In this document: piece by piece, positions 42,357-51,326 of the stretch
How the letters are laid out: each line of letters begins with the position of its first letter
Position numbering within the stretch: position 1 is the first letter of the stretch
NCBI RefSeq assembly: GCF_001434935.1
Contig: NZ_AZEG01000001.1
Coordinates: 4,914 to 68,913 of the forward strand
Length of the DNA: 64,000 nt
Reading direction: 5' to 3'
Source: Liquorilactobacillus uvarum DSM 19971
GTDB taxonomy: Bacteria > Bacillota > Bacilli > Lactobacillales > Lactobacillaceae
Notes under the pieces: model-generated
What the model was told of the DNA's origin: nothing
Database searches by the model: none
The model's input: only the letters and a program-made list of their open reading frames with translations
Translations under genes and position numbers: made by a program

Positions 42357-42836
42357 ATGCATATTAACCAAATGATTAATGAATTTAGCGGTACAAGAAC
42401 AAATGAAATTAGAGGTATTTTTGCCAGCATATCCATTCTGCAAAATCGTCTACAAACAATTTTTGATCATAACAATGAAATGCTGACACTTAAGCAATTC
42501 ATGTTATTAACAATGATCAAGCATTCAAATGCAGACACAACTTTTACACATCTTGGAAAACTCCTGGGTTCATCTCGTCAGAACATAAAGAAATTGGCTA
42601 CTTCGCTCGAAAAGAAAGGGTTTATTACTATTAATCAAGAAACTGGCAACAAAAGAAACACGGCTTTAGTAGTAACTGAAAAAGCAAATAAATACGGCGA
42701 TATGATTGCTGAACTTCATACAGATAAACTAAATTCAATTTTTGGTGATTATACTCAAGAAGAAATTCATCTTTTTTACAAACTAATAACGAAGTTATAC
42801 GATGGAGTGGAAAGAGAGGAAAGTAACCTTGAATAA
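42357..42836 (+). CDS. MarR family transcriptional regulator
   Basis: 159 residues with a winged helix at about 40-105: LKQFMLLTMIKHSNADTTF, then GKLLGSSRQNIKKLATSLEK (recognition helix) and KGFITINQETGNKRNTALVV (wing). The N-terminal and C-terminal helices would form the dimer. GGAGG is 6 bases before the ATG. It overlaps the flavodoxin-like gene by 8 bases (TTGAATAA). It probably binds the palindrome at 42280-42328 and regulates itself, the flavodoxin-like gene and the divergent membrane protein. The inducer is unknown. Confidence 0.85.
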   Translation: MHINQMINEFSGTRTNEIRGIFASISILQNRLQTIFDHNNEMLTLKQFMLLTMIKHSNADTTFTHLGKLLGSSRQNIKKLATSLEKKGFITINQETGNKRNTALVVTEKANKYGDMIAELHTDKLNSIFGDYTQEEIHLFYKLITKLYDGVEREESNLE

Positions 42837-43356
42837 AATTGTCATCTACTCTTCACGCTATGGAACAAGCGCAAAATATGCTCACAAAATAGCTGAACAA
42901 AAAAATTATTTTCTTTGTTCTTTAGATAAGATTGTGAACTATACAGATAAATGCGATGAAATTATATTCATAGCACCAATTTATATAGGTAAAATATTCG
43001 GTTTTAATAAACTAATTCGTGAGCTAAGGCAAAGTAACCAAGTAAAAATTACATTGATTATCGTGGGCATTTACGATCCTCAACGTGCCGAAAATAATTT
43101 AAAAATTGAAAAAATGATAATTAAAATGGTAGAAGGATCATCGTTTAAACTACAATCGATCTACCGTTTACGTGGACAGCTAAATATAAAAAAGCTTTCA
43201 ATCACCCACAGAATACTAATCAATGCACTCTACACGGCAGCTAAGAAAAAAGGCAATGAAGATTTGAGTGAAAATGAAAAAGACATTATCAGTGCCTACG
43301 AAAATCAAAAACAAGTCAATGATGATAACTTCAACAAAATGCTGAAAAATATATGA
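42829..43356 (+). CDS. Flavodoxin-domain protein (HemG-like)
   Basis: About 175 residues. The start IVIYSSRYGTSAKYAHKIAE is an FMN phosphate-binding loop of the flavodoxin fold, and DEIIFIAPIYIGKIFGFNKL is the second FMN loop. The pattern fits the flavodoxin_5 (HemG-like) group, which includes protoporphyrinogen oxidase and other menaquinone-linked flavodoxins. In a lactobacillus without haem synthesis the reaction is open. Start is TTG 42829 with AGAGAGGA upstream, overlapping the MarR stop codon, so they are co-translated. Expressed from the palindromic promoter. Confidence 0.75.
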   Translation: MNKIVIYSSRYGTSAKYAHKIAEQKNYFLCSLDKIVNYTDKCDEIIFIAPIYIGKIFGFNKLIRELRQSNQVKITLIIVGIYDPQRAENNLKIEKMIIKMVEGSSFKLQSIYRLRGQLNIKKLSITHRILINALYTAAKKKGNEDLSENEKDIISAYENQKQVNDDNFNKMLKNI

Positions 43357-43666
43357 AGAACATGGTCTCTTGATGCTTGACTTAATTCAATAACATCCTT
43401 CAAAGCTATCCCAATCACACAGTTTTATTAGTAGCGTCCCCAATTAGAAAATACTAACTGAAGCTAAACACTGGGTCTTTTTCACCTAAAAAGCTTCACA
43501 ATAAAGCTAAACTATATCTTAACTTTCAATAAAATGTCATAACAAACCCTTGTTGACTTTAAACCCAATAATGCAAACATCTGCTGCATCATACTTTTTA
43601 TTTAAATTTTTTCAAAAAATTAAATTACGCGTAAAACTCATCTGACAATCTCAAAACTTATTCATT
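43357..43666. other. Intergenic region, no gene seen
   Basis: AT-rich spacer between convergent genes. No supported gene, RNA or strong terminator is visible. Confidence 0.5.
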
Positions 43667-44131
43667 TCATCTACGACTTTTTAAGAATGATACAAAATAA
43701 AATATGGGTGCAAAAATAATAAATACCGTGCTCATAAACAAACTTTTGGCTAAACTGTATCCCCATCCCGCAGAATTGCCATACGTTAAGGTAGTGGTTG
43801 TTGTATATTCCCAAGGGTTCACTGACACGCCATTTGATGACCATTTTCTGTTCTTATGATTTTGAGCTATATCTTGCTGATGCATATCCAGCGCCCTTTG
43901 CTTATATGTCACGAACTGATCATCACTTGATTTAAACCAACTCATGTGAGTAATTCTAAAAAATGGCAGCAATATCAATGTGATAAAAAAGTAAATATTA
44001 TAAAATTCGAACTTATACTTGAACGGATAAAAAGATAGGCTACCTAGGTACATCAAAATGCTAATAAATCCTATCAAACCAACAATAAAAAAAGCCACCA
44101 ATTTGAAAAAAATACGAATATGCTTAAACAT
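43667..44131 (-). CDS. Hypothetical membrane protein
   Basis: 154 residues: two N-terminal helices (about 7-29 and 43-60), a polar domain containing FVTYKQRALDMHQQDIAQNH and a Thr-rich stretch (WEYTTTTTLTY), then a C-terminal helix (about 128-149). No family recognised. It is in line with the small phage-like genes upstream on the same strand and may belong with them. Confidence 0.5.
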   Translation of the reverse strand: MFKHIRIFFKLVAFFIVGLIGFISILMYLGSLSFYPFKYKFEFYNIYFFITLILLPFFRITHMSWFKSSDDQFVTYKQRALDMHQQDIAQNHKNRKWSSNGVSVNPWEYTTTTTLTYGNSAGWGYSLAKSLFMSTVFIIFAPIFYFVSFLKSRR

Positions 44132-44281
44132 ATTAGCTCACATCCCTAAAAATACATTTCTATTCTTCATTCTCTGTTTATGAATCAAATTATAATTCTG
44201 AATATAGAGCGCTGCAATGACACATAAGTATTTTTTGAAAAATTTTTTAACAGCAAAACATTAAATTTCGTTCTAAACAAT

Positions 44282-44368
44282 TTAAAAACACCCAAAATAA
44301 TCGTAATAAAAAAGAGCAGCTATAGCAGCTACTCCGAAAAATATTTTTTTCATTACTATCTTTTTCAT
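44282..44368 (-). CDS. Small hydrophobic peptide (28 residues)
   Basis: ATG at 44368 preceded by AAAGGAAGG. The frame encodes a basic start (MKKIVMKKI), one short hydrophobic helix and a tail YYDYFGCF. It begins 12 bases after the stop of the membrane protein at 44381, so it is in the same transcript. Size and layout recall small membrane peptides of phage or toxin type; this is only a resemblance. Confidence 0.4.
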   Translation of the reverse strand: MKKIVMKKIFFGVAAIAALFYYDYFGCF

Positions 44369-44380
44369 TTTCGCCTTCCT

Positions 44381-44737
44381 TTACTTTTGCTTTTTATCTT
44401 CTCCAATATTCTGAAAGCCCTTTTGGTCAAGTTCTTTCTTTAGCTTACTAAGATCTGCCTGAACACTAAAAACCGCTTTTGTCGTTTCAGATATTTTTTC
44501 CCCAAATTCAGTACTATCAATGCTTTGTCCCGCTTCAACTAAAATTTTGTTATTCAAAACATTGCCGATGAAAATAATAAATGATCCCAATGCACTGGTA
44601 ATTAGTGTCAAATCAGCTGTTGTAAAAGACAACGCAAATTTGAATTTGGCATACGTAAGACTTAGAATGAGCACAAATGTGACTAATGAAATCCAGAAAT
44701 TTACCTTATTTTTATTAGCATTCCACAATTTCTTCAA
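44381..44737 (-). CDS. Small membrane protein with C-terminal coiled coil
   Basis: About 118 residues: two membrane helices (about 13-32 and 40-65) followed by a charged helix (about 75-110, AVFSVQADLSKLKKELDQKG) likely to form a coiled coil. TTG start at 44737 with GGGAG 9 bases upstream is preferred over TTG 44752. Not recognised; organisation resembles small phage-associated membrane proteins. Co-directional with the small DNA-binding-like gene at 44772. Confidence 0.5.
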   Translation of the reverse strand: MKKLWNANKNKVNFWISLVTFVLILSLTYAKFKFALSFTTADLTLITSALGSFIIFIGNVLNNKILVEAGQSIDSTEFGEKISETTKAVFSVQADLSKLKKELDQKGFQNIGEDKKQK

Positions 44738-44771
44738 AATTTTCACTCCCAATTTACCCTAGATGCTTTTA

Positions 44772-44960
44772 TTAGGACTGTCCTACTTTATAAACTCTGA
44801 CTGTCCCTTCATACTTTGTCCTCTGTGCATATGTCGGACTGGCTTTAAAAAGCAATGTCCCAATCGTAATCTTATTTCTTTGCGCTAGTTCAGGCAGGGT
44901 CCCCACATCAATAAAACAATCACCGCGATAAATCGCATAAATAGAAGCTTTACGTGCCAT
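44772..44960 (-). CDS. Small phage-type protein (possible antirepressor or Cro-like)
   Basis: 62 residues. The pattern ASIYAIYRGDCFIDVGTLPE followed by LAQRNKITIGTLLFKASPTY is familiar from small proteins in phage and mobile-element early regions, in which a helix-turn-helix-like segment follows an IYAIYKGDEFI-type opening. The ATG at 44960 is 7 bases after GGGGG; a longer frame lacks a ribosome site. It is divergent from the S24 repressor and is driven by a promoter (TTGACA/TAGATT, 45080-45052) that holds an operator half-site. It may play the Cro role. Confidence 0.6.
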   Translation of the reverse strand: MARKASIYAIYRGDCFIDVGTLPELAQRNKITIGTLLFKASPTYAQRTKYEGTVRVYKVGQS

Positions 44961-45026
44961 CAGCATTCCCCCATTTTTAATAAATATAAAACAATCGGCC
45001 GATTTGTTCTTATACGAGCTCACAAT

Positions 45027-45131
45027 AGTGTTCACTTAAGAGAACACTGTAAATCTAACATTAGTGTTCTTTTTTGTCAAAGGTTACTCAAAAAAAAGAG
45101 CATTGTTCTTCATTGAGAACAATGCTATACT
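45027..45131. promoter_or_regulatory. Phage-type switch region with repressor operators
   Basis: Operators: AGTGTTC...GAACACT (45027-45048), a half-site AGTGTTC (45063-45069), and perfect 11-base arms AGCATTGTTCT / AGAACAATGCT (45099-45126). Plus-strand promoter: TTGTTC (45103-45108), 17-base spacer, TATACT (45126-45131). Minus-strand promoter: TTGACA (45080-45075), 17 bases, TAGATT (45057-45052). The operators overlap both promoters. Confidence 0.75.
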
Positions 45132-45161
45132 GATAGTAATTATTAAAAAGGAGCCGTCGAT

Positions 45162-45782
45162 ATGAAATCTAACACAGAAATCGTTGCTACCATGCAGCAG
45201 CTTGCAAAAGAGCAGCACATTTCAATCAGTGAATTAGCTCGTCGTGTAAAAATGGCAAAATCTGCTGTTTCAAAGTATTTTAATGGTTCGCGCTCTTTCC
45301 CTTTAAATAGAATTGATAGTTTCGCCCAAGCATTAGGAACGACTTCCGAACACCTCCTCGGTGTTGAGATGCCGACCAACATGATACCCATTTCTGGAGT
45401 TGTTAAAATTCCTATCATAGGTGTGATTGCCTGTGGGGATCCCATTACAGCGGACGAAAATATTGATGGATATATTGAAGAACCAAAGGAAACCTTACCC
45501 TCTGGAAATCTCTTTTATTTGCGCGCAAAGGGAGAATCAATGACACCGACCATCCCAAATGGCGCAAGTGTTTTAATTCGGCAGCAGCCTGAGGTAGAAG
45601 ACGGAGAAATTGCTGCGGTTTTGCTGACAAACGAAAATGAAGCTACATTAAAAAGAATCAAACATACAGATAAATTGATATTATTATTGCCCGATAACCC
45701 CAAATACGAACCAATTGTTTCAACACCTGAAAACCCCATTAAAATCTTGGGTAAGGCAATACGTTTTGTTTCAAGCCTATGA
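45162..45782 (+). CDS. CI/LexA-like repressor with S24 self-cleavage domain
   Basis: 206 residues. N-terminal XRE helix-turn-helix (about 15-65): HISISELARRVKMAKSAVSK and LGTTSEHLLGVE. C-terminal S24 peptidase domain: cleavage bond in GVIACGDP (Cys-Gly, about 87-88), catalytic Ser in AKGESMTP and Lys in EATLKRIK. Such repressors are inactivated by RecA-stimulated self-cleavage. RBS AAGGAG 8 bases before the ATG. It would bind the TGTTC/GAACA operators in front of it, repressing the divergent small genes and itself. There is no integrase or structural gene nearby, so this is a remnant or a domesticated switch. Confidence 0.88.
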   Translation: MKSNTEIVATMQQLAKEQHISISELARRVKMAKSAVSKYFNGSRSFPLNRIDSFAQALGTTSEHLLGVEMPTNMIPISGVVKIPIIGVIACGDPITADENIDGYIEEPKETLPSGNLFYLRAKGESMTPTIPNGASVLIRQQPEVEDGEIAAVLLTNENEATLKRIKHTDKLILLLPDNPKYEPIVSTPENPIKILGKAIRFVSSL

Positions 45783-45875
45783 TTCTGTATGAATAAACAG
45801 AATTTTAGCAACACAAACATAGAATAGAACTTAGACCTTGAAATTAAGATTACTCAAAAAAGCTCCTCATACAAG

Positions 45876-45915
45876 AAGGCTGTGACAAAATTATTGTTTT
45901 GTCACAGTCTTTTTT
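45876..45915 (+). terminator. Terminator of the repressor gene
   Basis: AAGGCTGTGACAAAA pairs with TTTTGTCACAGTCTT and runs into T6. Confidence 0.85.
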
Positions 45916-46120
45916 AACACAACCTATATTAACCTGTTTCAAAAATCAAACTTTCCTACTAAATATTTAAGGCTAATTAGTGCAAAGCATGTCCAATATC
46001 TGTTTTGAACATACAAGAACCCCATAACCATCAGATTTCAATGTCTAATAATTATGGGGCACTTCATAGCTTTCAAATATTATTCAATTTTGTTACTAAC
46101 TGAACCTAATAAAATATCAA

Positions 46121-46690
46121 CTATTTTTTTGAGAGAAAGTGTGGTTGTTTAAACGTTGCTGTAAAACCCTTTCCTTGTGGGCTGCATGCATATAAACCGA
46201 CTTTTACTTCATCCATTTTGTTACCAAACAAGAGATTAAAAATTCTCATCTGGTGAAAATCAACACCGTCAAACGAATATTCAACGACAAAATCATTTGA
46301 TTCTCTCGTAATTCTATAATATATGCTTTTAACAGTTGCCGGAATATCCTGGGTAGCCCAATCAGAATACCCGTTTTTAGTAACCACTCCGCCTAAACGC
46401 TGAAACTCATCATTTTCATATTCACTGGAAAATTTTGCCCAGTTATGCTCATCCAAATAAATCATTATTCCGCATTGATCGAATAAATAATTACTGTCAA
46501 ATTCAGTTTTAACCTCATACACAAAATCTTTCTGACTGCTAGATGTCAGATACATTGGGGCATTGTTATTGCTGAATCCGTAATGTGTCTTTTGCCACAT
46601 ATCAGTGTTCTGCTGTGTTTTGATTTCTAATGTTTCTTCATTCTCTTCAAATTTATCCGGTTTATTAATCCAACTATAATTCTTCATCAT
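46121..46690 (-). CDS. DUF1349 family protein (concanavalin-like fold)
   Basis: 189 residues without a signal peptide. The DUF1349 pattern is clear: YGFSNNNAPMYL, FVYEVKTEFDSNYLFDQCGI, MIYLDEHNWAKFSSEYEND, WATQDIPATVKSIYYRITRE and EYSFDGVDFHQMRIF. These cytosolic beta-sandwich proteins occur with carbohydrate utilisation genes; YesU of Bacillus subtilis is one. A sugar-binding or processing role is inferred. AGGAGG precedes the ATGs. Same strand as the alpha-glucosidase, 125 bases downstream of it. Confidence 0.85.
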   Translation of the reverse strand: MMKNYSWINKPDKFEENEETLEIKTQQNTDMWQKTHYGFSNNNAPMYLTSSSQKDFVYEVKTEFDSNYLFDQCGIMIYLDEHNWAKFSSEYENDEFQRLGGVVTKNGYSDWATQDIPATVKSIYYRITRESNDFVVEYSFDGVDFHQMRIFNLLFGNKMDEVKVGLYACSPQGKGFTATFKQPHFLSKK

Positions 46691-46815
46691 TATCCTCCTA
46701 CAAGTAAATACCTCAATAATTTATTTTTAAAATTAATTTTGACAATACTCAATTATCCAAAAGTACACTCACCTATAAAACTATACTTTGTAAATGCTAA
46801 CCTGTCAGCTTTTAA

Positions 46816-48486
46816 TTAATCATTGAACAGATAGACCTTGCTTTCATATGGCCGCAATTCAGCATCTTTATCATCAGTGTAATTACTAATCAGCAATTCT
46901 GCATTTTTAGGCTGGTTATAATTACGCATAACTGTTTGATCTGTGAAGTTACTGATGACCAATAGAGTTTTGCCATTATAATGCCGTTGATATGCATAGA
47001 CTTGCTCATCTTGAGGATCAAGTTCCTCAAAAGCCCCATATCTGATAATATCGAAATCATGACGCAGTTTGATTAATTTTTGATAATGATAAAACACTGA
47101 ATTTTTATCTTCTAGTTCATTTTTTGCATTAATTTCTTTGTAGTTAGCATTCAGGCCGTACCATGGCGTCCCCTTTGTAAAACCAGCATCCTGATCAGTA
47201 TTCCATTGCATAGGTGTCCGTGCATTATCACGCGACTTGACTGCTAGATACTTCAGCATAGTTGGGCCATCAACAAGCTTTCTTTGATCAACTAATTCAT
47301 GGAAAAAGTTAACTGACTCCAAATCTTCATATTGTTCGATATCAGTAAAGTGGCAGTTAGTCATGCCTAATTCTTCACCTTCATACACATACGGTGTTCC
47401 CTGCATCATATGCAAAGTTGTTCCCAGCATTTTAGCTGACCTAACCTGGTACTTAGGATCATCGTTGCCAAATCGAGACACGGCCCGAGGCTGGTCATGA
47501 TTATTCCAATAAAGGCTGTTCCATCCCTTTCCATCCAACGCTTTTTGCCAGCGATTCAATGAACTTTTCAGCTCTGTCAGCTTAACTGGTTCATCGTTCC
47601 ACTTGCCAAGACGTACATCCGGATTAGGTCCGAGTCCAACATGTTCAAATTGAAAGACCATATTAAGTTCATGGCTGTCAAGCCCAGTATACTTGATAGC
47701 ATCTTCGGGGGTTGATCCAGGCATTTCACCAACAGTCATCACATCGTAATGTGAAAGGACTTCATCATGCATTTGTCTTAGAAATTCATTGAGCCGAGGA
47801 CCATCTGCAACAAAACCAAGTGTTCTCTCAGCAGTTGGAGTTCCCGAAAGATCTGGTAAACCAGCTGGTTTTGAAATTAAGTTGATTACGTCCATTCTAA
47901 AACCATCAACGCCCTTATCTAGCCAGAAACGTTCAACATCAAACACAGCCTCCCTTACTTTTGGATTCTCCCAATTAAGATCGGGTTGTCCAGGAGCAAA
48001 CAAATGTAAATAGTATTGTCCTCTTTCAGGGACATATGTCCAAGCAGGTCCCCCAAATGCTGCCAGCCAATTATTCGGTTCATGTCCATCGACTGGATCG
48101 CGCCAAATATAGTAATCAGCGTATTTATTGTCTTTTGCTTTTTTACTTTCTTGGAACCACTTGTGCTGGTCCGATGTATGGTTAACAACTAAATCCATTA
48201 TAAGTTTCATGTCACGTTTATGGATTTGCGCTAACAAGTAGTCGAAGTCATCCATATTACCATACTCTGGATTAATATTCTTATAATCAGCAATATCATA
48301 TCCATTATCCTTGTTGGGTGAGATATAAATTGGATTAAGCCAGATAACATCAACCCCAAGTTTTTTAACATAATCCAAACGTTTTACGATCCCTAATAAA
48401 TCGCCAATGCCATCATTATTACTATCTTGAAAACTCATTGGATAAATTTGATAAACGACTGAGTCTTTAAACCATTGTTTTTTCAT
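46816..48486 (-). CDS. malL: GH13 alpha-glucosidase (oligo-1,6-glucosidase type)
   Basis: 556 residues, GH13 subfamily 31. Conserved regions: DLVVNHTSDQHKWF, GFRMDVINLISK with the nucleophile Asp (about 199), VGEMPGS with the acid Glu (about 255), and NNHDQPR with the third Asp. A Val directly after the nucleophile is typical of alpha-1,6-specific enzymes such as isomaltose hydrolases, in contrast to Thr or Ala in maltases. No signal peptide; it acts in the cytosol on imported isomalto- or malto-oligosaccharides. RBS GAAAGGAAA. It lies in the same direction as the MFS transporter upstream and DUF1349 gene downstream. Confidence 0.93.
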   Translation of the reverse strand: MKKQWFKDSVVYQIYPMSFQDSNNDGIGDLLGIVKRLDYVKKLGVDVIWLNPIYISPNKDNGYDIADYKNINPEYGNMDDFDYLLAQIHKRDMKLIMDLVVNHTSDQHKWFQESKKAKDNKYADYYIWRDPVDGHEPNNWLAAFGGPAWTYVPERGQYYLHLFAPGQPDLNWENPKVREAVFDVERFWLDKGVDGFRMDVINLISKPAGLPDLSGTPTAERTLGFVADGPRLNEFLRQMHDEVLSHYDVMTVGEMPGSTPEDAIKYTGLDSHELNMVFQFEHVGLGPNPDVRLGKWNDEPVKLTELKSSLNRWQKALDGKGWNSLYWNNHDQPRAVSRFGNDDPKYQVRSAKMLGTTLHMMQGTPYVYEGEELGMTNCHFTDIEQYEDLESVNFFHELVDQRKLVDGPTMLKYLAVKSRDNARTPMQWNTDQDAGFTKGTPWYGLNANYKEINAKNELEDKNSVFYHYQKLIKLRHDFDIIRYGAFEELDPQDEQVYAYQRHYNGKTLLVISNFTDQTVMRNYNQPKNAELLISNYTDDKDAELRPYESKVYLFND

Positions 48487-48540
48487 AATTATCTTTCCTT
48501 TCAGATATAGGCAAAATCCATTTGCCTTTAATTATTAATT

Positions 48541-49922
48541 TTAGTTGTTGTGATGTATAAATCGAACTGTAAATGCTGCGACAAACAGGCTGACACCTCC
48601 TACTAAAAACATTGCTGGCATCGAATGCCCCACTAATGGAAAAACCCAGAAACTAGCTATAGATGCTGCTATTTGCGGCAAACAAATGCTACAGTTAAAC
48701 AATCCCAGATATGCTCCATCATGTTTACCATCTAATGCTTCGGTTAATAATGAAAAAGGCTGTGTATTTATAACAAGATATGTTATCCCAATTAAAATAA
48801 ACGGAATGATTAACATATACTTGTTATGTATAAAGAATACTAAAATAAAGCCTAACGCCCCGGAAATCAACCCAAATTGATACCAAAATTTCCGATGGCT
48901 TGATTTTGTATGAGATTGAACCAGTAGTCCCCATACAACACCTGCAATTGATTGAATACATGTGAGAACCCCAAACCAATTTCCAGCTGCTTGATAGCCA
49001 ACCGATGTAGGATCACTAGTATTCCAAACATTCAGCGAAATAGCACCAGTTGCATATGTCCAAGAATACAAGATCGCAAACCAAGTAAAAAACTGAACGA
49101 TTGAAATTTCCCAGAAAACTCTAGGTGCCTTCTTTAGCAGACTAACAAGACTTGGTCCCTTTCCTTTTTGTTTTTTTAAATCAATGTTGTGGTAAAGAGC
49201 ATATGTTTTCGGATCATATTCGTGCACCTTAGCAATTGTTAATATTGAAGTGGCCAATAAAATGGCTGCTGCTAGATAAAAAGCAATTTTAACAGTCAGC
49301 GGAATAGCACCCTTAGAAGCAGTATTAGGAATTCCAATAATGGCTAAAACAAATGGAATTAAGGTTGCTACAACTCCCCCTAGACTTGAAAAAGATTGCT
49401 GCCACGACCATGCCATATCCTTTTGCTCTTCATTGACCATATCACCAAGGATCATCTTGAATGGCTGCATACACACATTTGAAGTTAAATCCATGAATAA
49501 TGTTGCGACTGCTGCAAACCAAAGAGCAGCGGCCGAACCATAACCAAATCCGAATGATCTAGCATTTGGCAATAAAATAAGAACAATTGCTGCTGCAGGA
49601 GCACCCACCAACAAATATGGCATTCGGCGGCCAAAACGATTCCATGTTCCATCTGAATATTTACCAACCAGTGGCTGAATTATCATCCCCGCCAATGGCG
49701 GCAATATGAAAAAAAATCCTAGTTTATTGGGATCGGTTCCAATAGTTTGGAATATTCTTCCAAGTTGTGACTGCTGCAAAGAAAATGCCATGTTGACCCA
49801 AAGAAACCAAAAGTCATCGCGAATATAGTTAAGCGCTTTAAAACAGGTAATTTTTTTTGCACTCTATTATCTGTTTTTTGTTTACCGGCAGAAAGTGTTT
49901 CTCCATCTAACTTAGATATCAT
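48541..49922 (-). pseudogene. Frameshifted SLC45-type sugar MFS transporter
   Basis: A 12-helix sugar:cation symporter of the SLC45/GPH-like MFS group (disaccharide uptake). The gene starts at ATG 49922 behind GGAGGAG (MISKLDGETLSAGKQK) and reads through LTIFAMTFGFFG; near 49797-49799 the frame shifts and continues as NMAFSLQQSQLGRIFQTIGT to the stop at 48541. Adding one base to a run of three C (plus strand) restores one frame. The second part alone lacks most of helix 1. It may be a true inactivating deletion, phase variation or a sequencing error. It belongs with the alpha-glucosidase and the divergent LacI regulator. Confidence 0.8.
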
Positions 49923-49987
49923 AACAACTCCTCCATTCTAAAAGCTCAATATTCATTTCATTCAACAAGGTTATATTATCACATTGA

Positions 49988-50031
49988 GTAAACGTTTACA
50001 ATACCTTTTAAGCAATATAGCAAACGTTTAC
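49988..50031. promoter_or_regulatory. LacI-family operators
   Basis: GTAAACGTTTAC (49988-49999) is a perfect 12-bp palindrome; GCAAACGTTTAC (50020-50031) matches it in 11 of 12 positions. Centres are 32 bp apart (three helical turns), lying between the divergent transporter and LacI genes. The plus-strand -10 TATAAT is at 50053-50058. The CpG-centred form is that expected for MalR or CcpA-like proteins. Confidence 0.8.
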
Positions 50032-50095
50032 TATTTTCTAAAAATGGTGTGCTATAATTAAACCTGTGATAATATTCATTATGAGGTGAATACTA

Positions 50096-51109
50096 ATGGG
50101 CGTAACGATCAAAGACATCGCAAAGAGAGCTAATGTTTCAATTGCAACTGTCTCTCGAGCTTTATCTGGAAAAAATAAATTCAATTCAGAAAAAACGATA
50201 AAAAAAATTCAAGCACTCGCTAAAGAAATGGGATACAGAAAAAATACTGCAGCCGTTGAACTTGTGACCCGCTCAAGTAAAGTTCTGGCTGTAATAGTCT
50301 CAGCAACCAAAACTAACTTTGCAAATCCTATCATCGATGGAATTCATGAGGAAGCATACAAACATGACTTAAATGTTATTATCAGCTATGCTGGAGAAAA
50401 AGAACCGCAACGTCAATATGAGGCAATTAAAACGATAATTGAACGTTCTGTTAAGGGAATACTGTTACTTGCTTTGGACCTTTCAGAATCTAGCTACAAG
50501 CTGCTTAGTGAATCTGAAATACCTTATATTTTTTTATCAATTTCTAACAATCGCAACATTCCTTTTATTGCCTCAAATGATTATTTAATTGGATATCAAG
50601 CAACAAATTACTTAATTGGTCAAGGACATAAAAATATTGCATTGGCCGGTCTTGACACTAATTCATATATTGGAAAACAAAGAATCGCTGGCTACAGAAA
50701 AGCACTTATTGAAAACAAATTGGTTCTTAGACCTGAATGGATAACCAACGGCTTATTTACATATGATGATGGTCTTAAAACAATGAAGTACTTTGGAAAA
50801 AATCCAAAGATTACTGCTGTTATTGCGTGCAGCGACCTAGTAGGTCTTGGAATTGCAAACCAAGCTGTTAGTTTAGGGCTTCATGTTCCCACTGACTTAT
50901 CAATTATAACTATTGATGGTACAAATCTTTGTAATCTTGTCAGACCGACATTGACCAGCTTGACCCAAGATTTTCATCAAATGGGAATACTTGGCACCAA
51001 GTATTTGATAGGAAATGATAAAAACACTCATTATAGTAAATTCATAGACGTAAAAATTGAAAAACGCAAAAGCGATTGTCCATTAACAAGAAACAACAAA
51101 CTGTCCTAA
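50096..51109 (+). CDS. LacI family transcriptional regulator (MalR-like)
   Basis: 337 residues. N-terminal helix-turn-helix VTIKDIAKRANVSIATVSRA (residues 2-21) with hinge helix, then a type 1 periplasmic-binding-like effector domain (VIVSATKTNFANPIIDGIHE, FITASND-like SLIT). It represses the divergent transporter, alpha-glucosidase and DUF1349 genes until an oligosaccharide binds. The name MalR-like is based on context and on the operator form. Clear operator palindromes lie just upstream. Confidence 0.88.
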   Translation: MGVTIKDIAKRANVSIATVSRALSGKNKFNSEKTIKKIQALAKEMGYRKNTAAVELVTRSSKVLAVIVSATKTNFANPIIDGIHEEAYKHDLNVIISYAGEKEPQRQYEAIKTIIERSVKGILLLALDLSESSYKLLSESEIPYIFLSISNNRNIPFIASNDYLIGYQATNYLIGQGHKNIALAGLDTNSYIGKQRIAGYRKALIENKLVLRPEWITNGLFTYDDGLKTMKYFGKNPKITAVIACSDLVGLGIANQAVSLGLHVPTDLSIITIDGTNLCNLVRPTLTSLTQDFHQMGILGTKYLIGNDKNTHYSKFIDVKIEKRKSDCPLTRNNKLS

Positions 51110-51207
51110 CTAAGATGTTTAACTGTTTTATCAATTAAAGGGACTAGTTTGAACTTATCTTGAGCAATTTTTTGCTTGAGGTCTATATTTGTTTGTGTAG
51201 AAACAAA

Positions 51208-51238
51208 TAACCTCCCAGAGATTAAATCTGGAGGGTTA
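51208..51238. terminator. Hairpin between lacI-type and aldolase genes
   Basis: TAACCTCCCAGA pairs with TCTGGAGGGTTA, loop of seven bases; the genes on both sides converge here. Confidence 0.65.
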
Positions 51239-51326
51239 CTAAGTTTGTAATTAATTGTGATAAACCATTATTAAGCTAAGATAAAAATATATTATCGTAG
51301 TATTGTAAAATTGGTCCTTTGGCTAT

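Noticed and set aside
43440..43500. ACTGGGTC-type sequence as a terminator (also seen in the hairpins at 3301 and 60620)
   Set aside because: Here the partner arm is missing, so no hairpin can form.
45143..45445. Open frames antisense to the S24 repressor gene
   Set aside because: Shadows of the repressor coding frame; no ribosome site or promoter.
44282..45915. Complete prophage
   Set aside because: Only a repressor, a small early gene and small membrane genes; no integrase, replication, packaging or structural genes, and no att-like repeats seen.
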